From Oidiodendron maius Zn (lineage: Eukaryota; Ascomycota; Leotiomycetes; Myxotrichaceae): a stretch of 64,000 nucleotides of DNA. Made by a program: the position numbers and the translations under genes. Numbering within the stretch: the first letter of the stretch is position 1; every line of letters starts with the position of its first letter. The stretch lies in assembly GCA_000827325.1 (NCBI GenBank), contig KN832877.1, forward strand, positions 1,364,001 to 1,428,000. Direction: 5' to 3'. The notes under the pieces are model-generated. The model made no database searches, was not told where the DNA came from, and saw nothing but the letters and a program-made list of their open reading frames with translations. This document shows, one piece after another, positions 10,981 through 25,000 of the stretch.

Positions 10981-11707
10981 AATGGTAAACAGGCTGCGAT
11001 ATAGACACTCATAAACTTTATGTACACAGTACCAAAATATAATTATCCTCTACAAGCATTATAAGGTCGTTTTATAACCCAGGTATTCCCAGCATGTGGC
11101 AGGAACTCGAAAGAAGCCGGCCATATACGTAGCAGCCAATATCCGCGGCCGATTATCCAAGTTCAAACATCAATCGCTAGATATTTATTTCAATACAGGA
11201 ACGACTGGTTTATCCCAGGGTGTATAGCTATGCCACTGAATAGCAAGTTCATCAGGTTTAAGGTGCCGATATTAAATTGGGCATTTGACATCTGAGGTAT
11301 TTAGTAAGTAATGGAACTCCTGACGAGTCAAACTCTCGCATGATCCTCTTGACCTGTGCCGTAACTAAATACATGAACAAATGACCCTTGAAGTTGGTCA
11401 CTCCAGTAAATGGGGCTCTCATGAGATATATGGAGCATATATTCAAGTGTACATATTTAGTTGGCGGCTGAGATACAGTCATATGCAAAGGCACTACTGA
11501 AATGGGATTCTGGGTGGTGTCGGAGACTTCAGCCCACATCAAGAAATTTGACACAGTGGCACGATCTCACATTTATGCTACCATGTAATATGTAGATATA
11601 ATTCAAAACTTGGACTAACTTGAAGGTAAATAGCATCAAAAATATTTATTGTATTATTCTGTCCGTTCCCCGAAGGAAGAGGCTGCGAAGGCATGGCAGT
11701 ATGGGTT
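10981..11707. other. Intergenic, 0.7 kb
   Basis: Convergent 3' ends of the MFS gene and the second regulator. AT-rich. One 98-codon open frame on the minus strand at 11,258-11,554 shows no recognisable features and is not called. Confidence 0.45.
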
Positions 11708-13464
11708 TCAAATTTCCAGTAGTGATTGAACTTCAGGCCACAGCGTAGTGAATAATTTGTTGCACATTGTGGGGTTCCAAACGTAGTGCATTAAGCTCAT
11801 CTTCAGCTCTTCCCAGCTTCCAAAACCCAACTGTGACATACAGCGATGAATGCGGACGGTAAACCAAGACCGTTCAACCGACATAATACCGCCCACACAA
11901 TAGGCCCACAGAAGTATTCGTAATGAGGTATTACCCGCAGTTATGTTCTCATTAAGAGACTCGAGGGACGTAATGTGAATGCGTAGGCACTTGTGTAGAG
12001 TGGTAAAGATTTGTCCATCCAGCAACATCCCCCGAAAGAGGTATGTTATGCACAGGAGTGCAGCGGTACGAGAAGCCTCGTAGATGAAGATATCCGGGTC
12101 CTGGGATGGGGAATGCTGTCTCACAGTCACTCTAATAGATAGCAGACGATGCTCCACAGCGAAACAATTTCGACTGAAATTGACCATACCTGCAGTCGAG
12201 GCAGTAAATGTGCCAAAGGAGGTCGAGAGAATAGAGTCAAGCTTGCTAATCGAACTAATAAGCCTGTAGATCTCGACGCGGAAAGCGGCCACATCTAGAT
12301 TTGTGTCTGAGGATAAGCCGGAAGCCGGCTCACTCGCAAGAGAGATTGGCGACGCTGTGTGAATCTCGGGAGGTGAAAAGAGAGGATTCGAAGCTGAAAC
12401 CGTTGCAGCTATCAAGTCTCCGCTGAATTTCAGTCAGATAAGTGAAATTGAGGAGATAAAGGACAGAGAGCCATACATATATATAAGCGTCGCCAAAGAA
12501 CCGTCCCATCCTAAGCTTTGTAGGCCGCCTCTCATTTTAATCATCCTGTTAAGGGCCTTTTTATGCAGAAGGTCATCTCTGACGTTCCCGGTAATATTCT
12601 AGACTCAACCAGTTGAGCACTTTCTCTGTATCTCTAAGGACAAGGACTACGTACACCTGCGGTTCCCAACAAGGTAACAGCAGCAATAACATTGTCGCTC
12701 GCTGATTCATCTGCGTTTTCAAGTTGTTTATTCAGTAGACGAATCGATTCTCCTCGGTGATATAACGTTAGCGGACTCCATGGCCTCTGATGTATCCGAT
12801 CTAGATGAACCGCCGAGTGGAACAAGAAAGCTCCAAGTACGACAGGGTCTATTAGCGCATGTTGTACCAAGACGCTATTTATCGGATTGTGGGCAACGTG
12901 CGAACCGAAAGGCTGTATTGACGGAGCGATATTATATACAACTATATCTCTGGTGTCAGCCCACAATTATCTCACGATGATATTATCATCTCTAAATTGT
13001 CCATCACTCGAGGAATGCTTATATATCCCGAGGCGTATTGAAATATTCGAAACATACATACAGTGTGAGAAAAGATAAGGGGCATGATGATGGCTATACA
13101 GCACAGTGGATGAAAATGGATCAAACGCAGGCCCTGGCCAAATATCTGGTGGTATAGTGTCGGCCCATTCCTCAGAATCTTCTTCAAATGCTCTACCTGG
13201 GCTTTCAAAAACTTGAGAAGCTTGAGGGGCCTGAGAACCTCGTTTCACAACCTCGTGTGACTCGGATTGTACGAGGGAGAGGGGGTGCGACATGTCGGCT
13301 CGCTGAGAACCTCCGGCTTGCATATCTTGGTATTCCTTTACACGCTGCAGCCGCTGGCGCCGGCGGAACGCTCGCATCGCAGTCTCACGAACCATTTTTC
13401 GAACCACAGGATCATCTATCTTCTTGTCAGCTTGGGTTGAGACGAACTTCCATGACTGGGCCAT
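11708..13464 (-). CDS. Fungal-specific transcription factor-like protein without a visible zinc cluster
   Basis: Exons (minus strand) 13464-13062, 12941-12655, 12598-12477 and 12422-11708, 508 aa; GT-AG at each junction and frame kept. The N-terminus (MAQSWKFVSTQ, then KMVRETAMRAFRRRQRLQRV) is the basic start typical of a large fungal family of short regulators that carry the C-terminal 'fungal-specific transcription factor' domain but no obvious Zn2Cys6 motif. The middle reads AAVTLLGTAG joined to NITGNVRDDLLHKKAL, then MRGGLQSLGW, a conserved segment of that family. The C-terminal LGFGSWEELKMSL is also typical. The frame is open upstream to 13,551 but lacks an ATG there. It may be a second cluster regulator. 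Confidence 0.8.
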
Positions 13465-14618
13465 GGCCAGAGCCCGTTTCCACAGTGCTATCGTCGCCTT
13501 ATTGGTTGTGTCGCCTCGAGCTCGTTGCCAACGCTTGACTTTGCACAACAATTCCTCGCAATGCTAACTGAACCTATGAACCTACGTCCTGAACGACAGT
13601 GATATCATGGCCGGTGGCAAAAAGAGAACCAGGAAAGAACAGCGGCGACAGAGCTCAGCCCTATCCTGCAGGCGGTGAACTCCTTCAATACCAATCCTAA
13701 GTCGCTGGCTTCTCCTAAATCGAGTAATAGTACCCTTGATGTTAGTAATTCAAGGCGACGTCGCCTAGATGCCGCCAAAGGCACCGAGGAACCCAACCTC
13801 GCCGCATAGGAGACGCACTTCGCCTGGTTCCTGATCGCTCTTGATCGGACGCCAAGTAACAGGAACTCCAATCAGTGACCTGACGTGAGTGCGAATGTCG
13901 ACCGATATTTCTTTGGCGCTAGGAATTGCGGTCTAATATTTGCGTCAATCAACATCATGGACGGCCAATAGCGTCTCGGCGTGTGCGACGCAGAAGGATA
14001 TAAAAAACGTGAAGTTATGAAGATGAGGCTTAGCAACATTAGTAAGACGCATAAACCGCGGCAACTTAACCTTTTCCAGGTCTCGCTCTGCTTGGCATTT
14101 CTCGGCTCCCTGAAACCCTTTATCTAGAGACTCTACTGGTGCCTTAATCCTCTTCATATGCTGATTTCAGGCCTTACGCAATTTGCTCTAATTTTGCGCC
14201 CCCTGATGGATCTTCGGAGTAAAGAGGCCGAATGCAGGCTCGTTTACAACTCAACAAAGGATAGCCGACTGTGAGGCTCGACCGGGTTGCCTTTCTGGTC
14301 CCTCGCTGTGCTTGGCCCAGGCTTCGAACTACCATGCTCGCAGTTTATTGCCATGGATCTCAGCCACTACATGGCGAATATCAACATAGATAAGTTGGCA
14401 TGACATAATATGACCAGTCTCTACAGTTTAGGTCAAAACAAAATATATATAACCTTGAACTGCTCTTCATGTCCAAGACCTCAATCTGCACATTCAGTCG
14501 ATTATCACTTTAAAGCAGCTTCTGAACTATATTTCATCTTCTCCTCGGTTTTATAGTCTAAATATTACTATCATCTATTTCCCCACAAGAGAAGTCTCCT
14601 CCCAACCTTACATACACG
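13465..14618. other. Intergenic, 1.15 kb
   Basis: Divergent promoter region between the second regulator (minus) and the secreted hydrolase (plus). Only short unsupported open frames. A TATATATAA sequence near 14,444-14,452 may be the TATA region of the hydrolase gene. Confidence 0.4.
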
Positions 14619-15840
14619 ATGAAGCCATCCTGTGCAATTCTAGCCATCACTATCGGCTCACTAGGGCTCGCGGCACCAATCCAATCGAGCTCGACCTGTC
14701 CGCAACCTCTCTGCAGAGACATCGTGCTGCCAATTAAAGCAGGAGCAAATAATACCGTATTCCCGCCATATCCCAATTCAACAGCTCCTGGGGTGATCTA
14801 CCAGTATCTCGCGTCTTTTGATCCGTCCAAACTCCCAACTGCACCAGTTTCTGGTACCTTTGACATCAGCGCCACATATTGCGAACCTTCGGTTAAGGTG
14901 GAAGGACGTGAAGGGACAATCCAATTTCTCTTGCATGGTCTAACGAGCTCAAAGGTAGGTTTAAGATATCTACGTTCTTGTGTACATTTCTCACGTGAAT
15001 AAGGCATACTGGAATGGAATGGGCTTTCCCAATCCAGCTTTCGAAGGAGAATACTCATGGGTTTACCATGCATCATCTCAGGGTTATGCCACTCTTGCAA
15101 TTGACAACCTCGGAAATGGAGACTCTGAGCGCCCGGACCCTGTGCAGATGGTTCAACCAGCTCTACAGATTTCAGTTTTATACGAGATCCTCACTGGTCT
15201 CCGTACAGGTTCTCTCCCGAGCATCCCGAAGTACAATAAGATCATCATGGCCACGCATTCCTATGGGTCCGTTCTTGGACGACTTATTGCGACTATATTC
15301 CCAACGAGCGGTGCCGATGCGTACGTGCTCACAGCTGCTGCTGGCACTCTAAGTGGCCTCAATGATCTACTCGTTAACTTTCAAGCTCGATCCGCCAGCG
15401 CTGTGGACCCACGCTTTCCAAAACTTGCCCCTGCTTATGTCGCGGCCACCAAAAGTTCGATCCGCGATACTATCTACGGTCAAATTGGGCAGTTTGACCC
15501 TAAGATGCTTGAGTGGGACATGCAGAGCCCGCACATCTTTGCCGTTGGCGAGATTGCCTACTCCCGGCCTGCAACACCGACAACCTATGCTGGCCCTATT
15601 ATGATATTGACCGGACGAGAGGATCAGATTGTTTGCGGCAATGCTAACATCACATCCGAGGTGCCCGACTGTGGAGTTGGGCCAGGCTCGATCCCCGCAA
15701 ACACATCATCTCTCTTCCCCAACGCCTCAGTATTCAATGCATATGTCCCTGATGACACAGCACACAATATTAATACACAGTACTCAGCTCCTGAAGCTTT
15801 TGGCGCTGCTCATCAGTGGCTCCAGAGCGTTGGCTTCTAG
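14619..15840 (+). CDS. Secreted alpha/beta hydrolase
   Basis: Exons 14619-14954 and 15004-15840, 390 aa; intron GTAGGT...AATAAG, phase 0. A signal peptide is clear (MKPSCAILAITIGSLGLAAP). Then IQFLLHGLTSSK with the oxyanion-region HG motif, LAIDNLGNGDSERPDP, and MATHSYGSVLG holding the candidate nucleophile serine. ILTGREDQIV and DDTAHNINT supply the candidate acid and histidine. Several N-glycosylation sequons near the C-terminus support secretion. The substrate is unknown. Its position beside the P450 and PKS genes makes it a possible cluster member, for instance in product hydrolysis, but secreted hydrolases of this type are also common elsewhere. Confidence 0.85.
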
Positions 15841-16532
15841 GAAATTTGACAGAGTAGGAGCAAGCGATTAGAAAAATTAGATGTGACGAAAAGGTCGCCG
15901 TTTCTGCACACTATGCTGGGATTTGAGTTCTTTCAGAATTGCAGTGTTATGGGCATGAACAGTTATACGGGAGACGTCTGAATCAGGAAATAACCCGAAT
16001 GCTACCAGAAGGTATATAGTAAGATGAAAAGCACCGCAAGGACGGTGAAGAGCGTGGCAACGGCCACTCCTTCTGGGGAAATCAAATCTAACGCCTGTTC
16101 GACATTTTTTAATTGCCCATATTTCCTCTTCAAGCAGCAGTACGGCTTGATTAACAGTGTCTTTGCCTTAATATTAATTAGTTAATTTTATTGACCCCGC
16201 TATATCTGTGCTCCCTCCTGCTCCAGTGTGATCTCTGGTATTCTACGCCTTTACAAGTCCATATTACCCCTCCGGTTGCAGCTTATTTTAATTTTATATA
16301 GGTGCAGCAATTAGCCGTCCTGATCATATCTTTTAGATAAATTCGTCTCTGCAAATACTATCTAAACTCGAGAACTCTCTATAACAAGGTTGGTGTGAAG
16401 GTCGTTTCTATCATAAACTCAACACATATAAGAGTTCTAAAGGATCTAAACACATAAGATACTGAGAGATTTCGGAAGATAGTGACACCATTCGGATGAA
16501 GTAATATAACTTTGGCAGAGGTAATTTCTAAC
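15841..16532. other. Intergenic, 0.7 kb
   Basis: Convergent 3' regions of the hydrolase and the CYP65-like P450. AT-rich; no gene, RNA or repeat recognised. Confidence 0.4.
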
Positions 16533-18154
16533 TTAAATTCCCGGTCTCACTTTAAGCCGCACTCGTAGTTCTGGCTTTTGCCAAAGTATATACATTTTTT
16601 GACGCTGAGGTTCAAAGTTGTCATCTAGCAACTCGAAGTCAAAGTTCCAGAGCATTTTTGCCAAGATAATTTTTGTTTCAATCCACGCAAGGTTTTTCCC
16701 CACACAATTCCGCGGTCCCATCGAAAACGGCTGGTAGACATCCTTATTGTCAGAATCGTATTCTGGATTTCCAAGCCACCGAGATGGATCGAACTTTAAT
16801 GGATTTTTGAAATGGGGAGGATATGTGTAAGCTGCAAGCTGCGAGATCATAACTGTAGTCTACGCCATATTAGCATGATACTGAAGTAGATGGAGCATAA
16901 CCATTACCCCGCCTGCAACAAAACTTCCTGCGACATATGCGCCACCTGGCGGAGACAACCTAGGAGCTCCCGCTGGTGCAGGTGGAAATAATCGCATGCC
17001 CTCCATGAGTGTAGCATGCAATATCTTTAGGCCACCAATGGTAGTCATGTTAATTTCATCATCTCGTTTGAATGTGGTTCGCAGTTCATCACAAAGTTCC
17101 TTCATTAGTAGCGGTTGGTGGGACAAGAAGAAAATGACGCCGGAGCAAGTTGTTGAAATAGTCTCGCTGCCTGCAATGATCAAAGTCGAAGCATTTACTT
17201 CCATCTCTTTGAGACTCATCGACTTTTCTGCGTCGTCTTGGTGCCGTAGAATATATTTCCAGAAGTCTGCCCGATTGGTATGTAGTTTCAGGCGCCGGTG
17301 GACTTTCTCCATGCTCATCGCGGTATGGTTGTCTCGTATCTCCATGGCTTTCTTTGGTGCCATAGCCATCAGGATCTTATCTAAAGGTGAGTAAAATGAT
17401 GCAACATGGATAAAAGTTACGGCAACGACCACCTGAAGGAGCGTTTCCACCCAGGGGTGATATGCGTCAACATCCAAACAGCCAAATGATTCCCCAAACG
17501 AGAGATCCCCAATGAGATCAAATGTGGTAAAATCAAACCATCGTACTAAGTTCACGACTGCGTCTGCAGGCTTGGCAGCCTTCTCCTTCAAAGTTTTGAC
17601 CAGGAGATTGACGTAGTTAATCACAACCTCCTCCTGCTCTCTAAGAGCTGTATCTGAGAAAGCATGAGATATGAGCCTCCGTTGTCGTGTATGTATTTCG
17701 GGATCTGCCGCCGTCACAATGCTGTGAACGCCCGGTAGCGCCTCTCCGTAACCAACTTTCAGGAATTTTCTGGCCGCAGCATGGCCGTAAATATCCTTCC
17801 ACGCCTCTGCTGAGATAAAAGACAGGTGATCTGGAGCAATGCGCACAACCTCCCCATACTGGCGATGTAGTGTCGCAAGATCATGATGAAGCATACCTCT
17901 CAGGTTTGAACTGGCATGGGGAAGAGAAGAGAGCGCACGAAGTCTTGGTCCTGGAAAGTGTCTTAAGGGATGGAGAAATAATCTGTAAAAGGATCGTACG
18001 ACAAGGTAGGCCAGGCCCTATATCATAGAGTAACCTATTAGACAAAAGATTTATAACTGGGGAAATTGCACCAGAAGCCTACACCAATGACGGGAATATT
18101 CCACCATGTCAAGTAGAGACTTGGTATCCCAAGAAAACCAATTGTACGCTGCAT
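16533..18154 (-). CDS. Cytochrome P450, CYP65/isotrichodermin-C15-hydroxylase-like
   Basis: Exons (minus strand) 18154-18083, 18017-16908 and 16838-16533, 495 aa. The N-terminal anchor runs from exon 1 into GLAYLVVRSFYRLF, followed by the proline-rich HFPGPRLRA. I-helix AGSETISTT, ExxR motif as EGMR, and heme loop FSMGPRNCVGKNL with axial Cys at about 439 are all present, so the enzyme looks catalytic. The last intron is unclear: the best phase-0 model (donor GTAATG, acceptor TCGCAG) yields VAGG joined to LAAYTYPPHF, about six residues shorter than usual there, while TVMISQLAAY directly upstream fits the family better but needs no canonical donor that I can find. Such P450s commonly oxidise terpenoid or polyketide products. 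Confidence 0.82.
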
Positions 18155-19090
18155 CTTATCCAGTCCAAGCTGAGTGATATCCCTTCTCGTACCAGAACTT
18201 GCACTCTATGTTAATATTTCCGGTTGAGAAATAAAAAGTTTATCTCAGACGGCCGGAGGGGGGAGATGTATGCAAGTATAAGGCGCTTGATGGCGGGATA
18301 GTGCCGCGCAGCCATGTTCCTGCCACGCTCTGCGATAACCTAATTTCTTACCTCGCCACGGCAACTGATCTACACTTGTAAGTGGGATAAGGTACTTCGT
18401 AGCGTGGTGTGAATTTTAGTTAACGCAGTGCTCCATGGCTGTAGGGAGGGATGGCAGTGGATCGTCAGCTTAGTCTTGCTGCATGAAGAACTGCGCTTCG
18501 TAACAGCATATCTAGCTAAACCCTATTCTATTAGTGCTCACCCCCACTAAGTTTGACATAATAACTTGCCTCAGATGCCAAGATTCAACATTTGGCTACA
18601 TTAGGTGATGCCACTGCGACGAGCGTGTCTAACTGACGCATCCACTCAAAGATCAAATCATTTGTTTTCAAGCCGTTCACACGGAGATAATAGCCCTAGC
18701 TAAACTCAGTCAAAGTTATGGCACCAGATGTTGCTCGGTGTATATTCGGCCAATTCAACTTGCTGACCGACTCCTGTAGGAATATGGGGCAAGTTATTCG
18801 ATGCAACCACTTCCATGGAATCACCGGGTCTTGTAACGGAAGTAGCCGAACTCTAAATTAATCCTTCCCTCCTCGTTTCAAGCTTAGTTACAGTATTAAC
18901 CCTGGCCGCTTCTACTCGGGTGCTAATCAACCACGGCTCACCCTCCCCTCAGCCAGCTCGGCTACCGACCTAATTACCCCTTGATTACTTCGTTGCCGGA
19001 TTCATTTCAGACTTCAAGTGCTAGAGAAATTAATCGGGTAACTCTATTGGAACGTCTCTATCGTTTTTACAATTTATTGCCCTTCCAGCG
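18155..19090. other. Intergenic, 0.9 kb
   Basis: Upstream region of the CYP65-like gene and downstream region of the PKS gene, both on the minus strand. Nothing recognisable beyond ordinary non-coding sequence. Confidence 0.4.
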
Positions 19091-22000
19091 TCAAATTTCC
19101 TTACCACCCTGGATTTGCACCAAGTTGCTCGCGCCCGCAACCTTTTGACTAAGTGCCGTAATGCTGTCAGTACCCATAATGTCGAGCAAGGGGATATCAG
19201 CCCCGAGACTCTTTGCTAAGAATGCCCTAAATTCCATTGCAACTAAACTGTCAACCCCGTTTGAGCTGATCGACTTTCCAGGGTCGACATTCTCTAATGG
19301 CATTGCTAACAGAGAGGAGAGTTTTGCTCTAATCCCATCAGATACAATAGTGGCTGCTTGCTCCATTGATATGGCTGCCTGGAGTTGAGCCTGCATAAGG
19401 AATGTCGGATCTGAATCTGAACCTCCGGATCTGCTGCTGTTTGAGGCCGTCCGCAAATGTGTGAATAGTGGATAGTTGAGGTAGGTTGGTAGAGGTACGC
19501 CCCGCCGTCGGTATGTTTTCGCATCCGTCAGTCCAGACACCATCTGGCAGGTTACGCCATCTAGGCGTGATCGTTCATCCATGAGGCACTCGATAAGGGT
19601 ATGAATTTCATCTTCCCGGAGAACCTCTAAGACTGTTCCCAGGTGCTTTGCCATCTGAGCCTTCTCGCGATTTTCGGCGACATACCCGACTGAGAGTACA
19701 GTGCCAAGGTCGATTGTGGCTGCCGCGAGACCAAGGCTATGACGATGGCGGGCCAATGCATCTTGGTAAGTATTTCCAGCGGCATAGTTGGACTGACTTC
19801 GGTTGCCAAGGACACCAGTGGCGGAAGACAGAAGAATAAAAAAACTCATATCGCGAGGTAGGAGCTCATGTAGATTCCAGGACCCATGGACTTTGGGTCT
19901 GACTGCCGTCTGGAACGCTTCATGCGACATGTTCTCCAACATTCCGTCTCTCAAGGTCATAGCGCCCTGAATGCAGCCCTTGATAGGCGGTAGAGTGGCC
20001 TTGCATTGTTCCACAACTTCGGCAAGGCGAGCCCTGTCGCTCACATCACAAGTATAGATATGAACCTTACAGCCTTCTGATTCGAGCTTTGTAATCATAT
20101 CTTGAACTTGATCAGTGATTTTGCCTGATCTTGATAAAAATACGAGGTTGCGGGCTCCTTTGTTCACCATCCAGGATCCAAGACTCCGTCCAATACCTCC
20201 GAGCCCACCACCTATTACATAGGTAGCATCTGGCCGTAAATGGTATTCCGAGAGCTGTTGTGGAACTAGTGGAACGATATCTTCCGGACTGGGTACAAAT
20301 ATCATCTTACCAACACCCTTTCCTGATTGTAAGATACGGAGTCCTTCTTCAATCCGAGCAAAACTCATAACCGTTGTGGGCTTCGCTTCTTTGATATGGC
20401 CTTGCGCATACAACCGAACAGTGTCTTCTGTCAAGCGTGCTATGAGCTCTGGTCTGTGCCTCATCATAGTTGGTAGCTCTACGCTGGTCATCGTAACGTT
20501 CCGGAGGAATGGATGGAGTTCAATCTTGCCGTTGAGTTGCGCATCCTTTTTGCCGATTTCAACAAAGCGGCCGAATGGGGCAAGAAGATCCCAGGATCGT
20601 CGCAGTGCCTGATAATTGTGAGATATATATCGGTTACAGACAGGATTAGATGACATACCTCTCCAGAGAGCGAGTTGAGCACAACGTCAACTCCTTTGTT
20701 ATTAGTCATTCTCAGGATCCCTTTGACGAAGGTGAGATCTCTGCTAGAAAATATATGATCCTCCGGGATGCTATACTCGTCCATAAGAAGCTGTCTTTTT
20801 TCAGGTGTGGAGACGGTGCAGAATATTTCCGCTCCAATATACTTGGAAAAATTGATAGCAGCCTGGCCCACTCCCCCAGCGGCGGCATGAATCAAGATCT
20901 TCTCACCCTTTAACAAACGTCCAGCATCCACAAGCCCATAAATGACAGTGGCATATACGCAAGGGAGACCAGCAGCAATCTCGTAGCTGATGGAGTCCGG
21001 AATATGAACGACGACATTTTGATCCACTCTACCAAATGTATGGAAGCACCCGGTGCTCTCAAGGCCACATAAGTAAACAACTCTATCACCGGGCTTAAAC
21101 TTTGTCACAGCACTGCCAATGCGAGTGATAAGACCTGCAGCCTCGTTACCCATACTGTAGGCCATGTGCTCACCCATCGCTATCATAAGGTCCCGGAAAT
21201 TGAGACCGACGGCTTTGATATCAATCTCTACTTGAGTCGGGGCCAAAGGCTGATCGTAAATCTCATCTGTTACAAACTCAAGCATATTTAGCAGGCCCGG
21301 TGATGCCGTTGCGAGCTTGACTGGGCGCCCTGCAGAGCCCAATGGAGCCATTATGGGTTTAGGCCTAGAGAATTTTGATGAAAGGTATTGGTTTGCGAAA
21401 GGAGCATCTACCAGTCGTGCAGTAAGAAAAGTTCCGTCGTCTAGCATATATTCACCGTTGATTTTTTCAATTGGTAGTTGGTAAATGAATTGTTGTTGGT
21501 ACAGCTTGGCGATAGATTGAACCAGGTCTGTATGGTTTGGTCGGGGATCCGATATTGAGAGAGTGAGCAGATTTGCTTCGTCAACGTCTCTTTCCCAGCG
21601 CACTGTTCTGGTCAGACCAATATTCATGCCAAATTCCGGATGGTTTATCATGTCTCCAGTAATCCATAGAAGACTGCCACAAGTAGCAAATAGGTGTCGG
21701 ACGTTTGCAAATTCCTCTTCTGAAAGATTTACTAAAACTGGGCGCTCCAGCTCCATAACGGATACGCACACTGCCTGGCTCACATCCGTTGTCGCGAGTT
21801 CTTTCAGGTTGACAACTGTGATATTAGTGAGGTTAAGAGTCTGTTCGAGATGGCTTTTCAGAGCCTCAGGAAGTATATCTGCACCTCCCGGTGTTTCTAC
21901 CGTCGTCACAATAAACGTCTTTTGAGAGAGGCTACTCTTTGTCGCGGTGCTATCAACCGCAGTTGCAACAAGAAGTGACTGTGTATGTAAGAATGGATCA

Positions 22001-25000
22001 GCTCTGTCGGGTAAATTGAGGTCAATTCCGGTATAACCAGAATCTCTAAGCACCTCATCCCATTGTTGTGCGAGAATCCAGGGACTCCACTGGCGGATCG
22101 GCTCAACTCCCATCCACCACCCTGGAAGTTGCCCAAAAGAAAGGCCAGACCACAAAAGATCTTGACGGATACCCTCATGGAGAATGAGCTTTCCACCTGG
22201 TTTTAATAGCTTCTGAATAGTAGTGAGAGTCTTCCTCAAGTCTGCTGTGGCATGGACAACATTTCCAGCGACCACTAAATCATAAGAGCCCAGCTCTAAG
22301 CCTTGTAACCCAGCATCTTTCTCAGCATTGAATGTCTTATATTCCATGATTCCTCCATACCTCTGAAACTTTTCTTTCGCCTTCTCAAAGAAAGCTGCTG
22401 AAATATCCGTAAAGGTATATGTTGCAACACATGACTCTGTGTCCCCTTCATTATCATCGACGAGCGGGACAAGACCTTCTAACATTGCCGCTGTGGAGCT
22501 TCCAGTCCCAGCACCTACTTCTAAAATTCTGAGATTGGTCGAGTTGTGCCTTATAATGTCCAAGTATGCTTTTTGGAAAGCTGGAAGGTCGCCCAACCTA
22601 ACGACCTGCGCGTAGACTTGGTCAAGCAGATCATCTTGACCGAACATGAGATGGAGTGGATCCACCTCTTTCCTAAGGACTTTGGCGATATTAGAGCCCA
22701 TGCGGATCATCAAAGCCCCGTCTGCATTATGCGCATCAACTTGTTTAAAGAGCTCTGCCTTCAATTCTGGATTATGGCGATACTCTTGCCATTCACTAAG
22801 CTTCATGCCACTAATCTGATCATTATCCAACCAGGCCTTAAGTTGCTTCATCCAATTGTAGTACTTTGCCAAATGACCGTCGAGAGAGCTCTCGTCGAAA
22901 TCTTTCAGTTCTTCCAGGGCGTCTGTAACTTGAAGAAGGGTTGCAAGTTGAAATCTGTTGATCCAATGCCTATATACTGTATTTTCCTCATCGCTAGTGA
23001 GCTTGACTTGAGTAAATGCCTCGGGCGTCAGCAAATCTAAATCGGCGTTCCACTCAATATTGTGACAAAGCCTGCGGACAGGATCTGAGCTTGGATCCAA
23101 AGATTCCAGTGGTGTTGCTCGTACGCCTTTGATGGATATTCTTGGGTCACCTGTAATCCCGTCCCAACCAATCACGTCGCTCTGGTACTTATCGTATGCG
23201 AGAAATGTCGACTTTCCGTGACAACGTAGCGTATAGCCAGGAGTGGCACAAAGGTCTGCCGATAACCAAGCTTCCTTAATAAATGTTGGCACCATAGCCC
23301 TGTCCAAATTGGCCTTGCCACTTGAATCAATTACAGATAAAAGGAAGCAGTGGAGGGCGCTGTCCAGTGTGGCAGGATGAATCAGATGGGGGTGCATATA
23401 ATTCTTAGGCATTTCTTTAGCAATGTCTGGCACCGTTATTGTGCCAAAAACTTCTCCCAATTTATCAGCTGTGCCATACACATCTGAGAGATTTCGGAAG
23501 AGAGGGCCGAAAGTCAACCCAGCCGTAACAAGGTTGTCATACAGCTCTTGAGTATCCATGGGTATCGTACAGCGCTCTCTCGCAGCAACAAGATTTCTCT
23601 GCCACAAAGCGGCTTCCTCTTGTGCTTCCAGCCCAGCATCGACCGGCCCTGGCGCAGTTTCATAGTCGACTGCGATATATCCCGAGCAGTGTTCTATCCA
23701 ATCATCCCCAACAGGGTTATATGAGGAGACAGCGAACTTTTTCCACACAGCAGATGGTTGTATACTAGACTCATCAAATCGCGTTAAGGACAGTGAGATT
23801 TCAACTCCTTCCTTTGTGTCAGGGATTATCAGTGCTCTTTTCAATGAAATATCCCGAAGCCTGAAGCCAACAATCTTCTGTTTCGGATCAGCTATCTGTC
23901 GCGATGCTTCAATAACTGCAATGAGGTACCCGACACCTGGATAGACGATTGCGCCTGTAACAATATGGTCCCGCAACCATGGTTGCTCTGAAACACGTAG
24001 TATATGGCGCCATCTTGGGGTTTCCGCGTTCCAGTCACTGACCGGCGCGCCGAAGAGGTCATGGCGTGGATACTTCCTTAATCGATAATTCCTGCTTAGT
24101 CTGCTCTCGTACCAAACTCTCTCTGAATGATTAAAGCTGTAAGGCGGTAGCTCGACCAACAACGTAGGAGAGCGTGATTGTTCTGATAGAACCAGGGAGC
24201 TTTTATTCACAATGCCAACATCTACCTGATTGCCTCTCGAGGCTAAGAAACCGACCGTATTAAGTATCGTCTCAAGACCAGGAACAGTTCGATTGAGAAC
24301 GGGCAGGTAGCTGAAAAGATTTGCGCTGATCTTGGTAGATAAGACTTCCTTTATGGCACTTTGCAATGCTGCGTGAGGTCCGATTTCGATAATAGTGTCG
24401 GTAAATACGTTGGATGCGTTTGCATTCATTCGTAACGAGGCTTGGCCTTTAGTGAGACGAGTAAAACACATCTCCGTTAATGCTTCCGTGAATCGCACGG
24501 GCTGAACCATATTTTGAACCCAATATGTTGCCTCTAATTGATCATCTAGCACCCTCTTGCCAGTAACGGATGAGAACATCTCGGCACCTGGTTTCAACTT
24601 CTCCCCAAATGAGAGATCTCCCATTTTGTCGAGATACTCCTCTGCAACCTCTTTCATATGTGCTGAATGATAGGCATTAAGTACGTTGAGTTTCCTTGCA
24701 AATATATTGTCGCTATCTAAAAGAGTCTTAAGCGCGTCAATCTTCTGCTCATCTCCAGAGACTGTGTTGTTCTTAGGGCTGTTGAAGCACGAGATGATCA
24801 TCTATATTCATGTCAGTAAAATCGTCTAACGTATTTCAGTCACTTGTTCGCCCACCTCTCCGGGGATTTCATCGTCGACAGATTTCATATATGGCTCAAG
24901 ATCTACGGCTGAAAGCCCAACCGCTATCATGGCACCTTTCTTACCGATGTCCTTCGCCGATACATAACCTCGGAAATAACCTGCCTTCCACGCGGCTTCT

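Noticed and set aside
11258-11554. Minus-strand open frame of 98 codons
   Set aside because: No recognisable features; located in the 3' intergenic region between two real genes.
18155-19090. Missing cluster gene between the P450 and the PKS
   Set aside because: No open frame or splice-compatible exon with recognisable motifs in either strand.
22546-23040. Plus-strand open frame of 164 codons inside the PKS
   Set aside because: Antisense shadow of the PKS methyltransferase region, which has clear domain motifs on the other strand.
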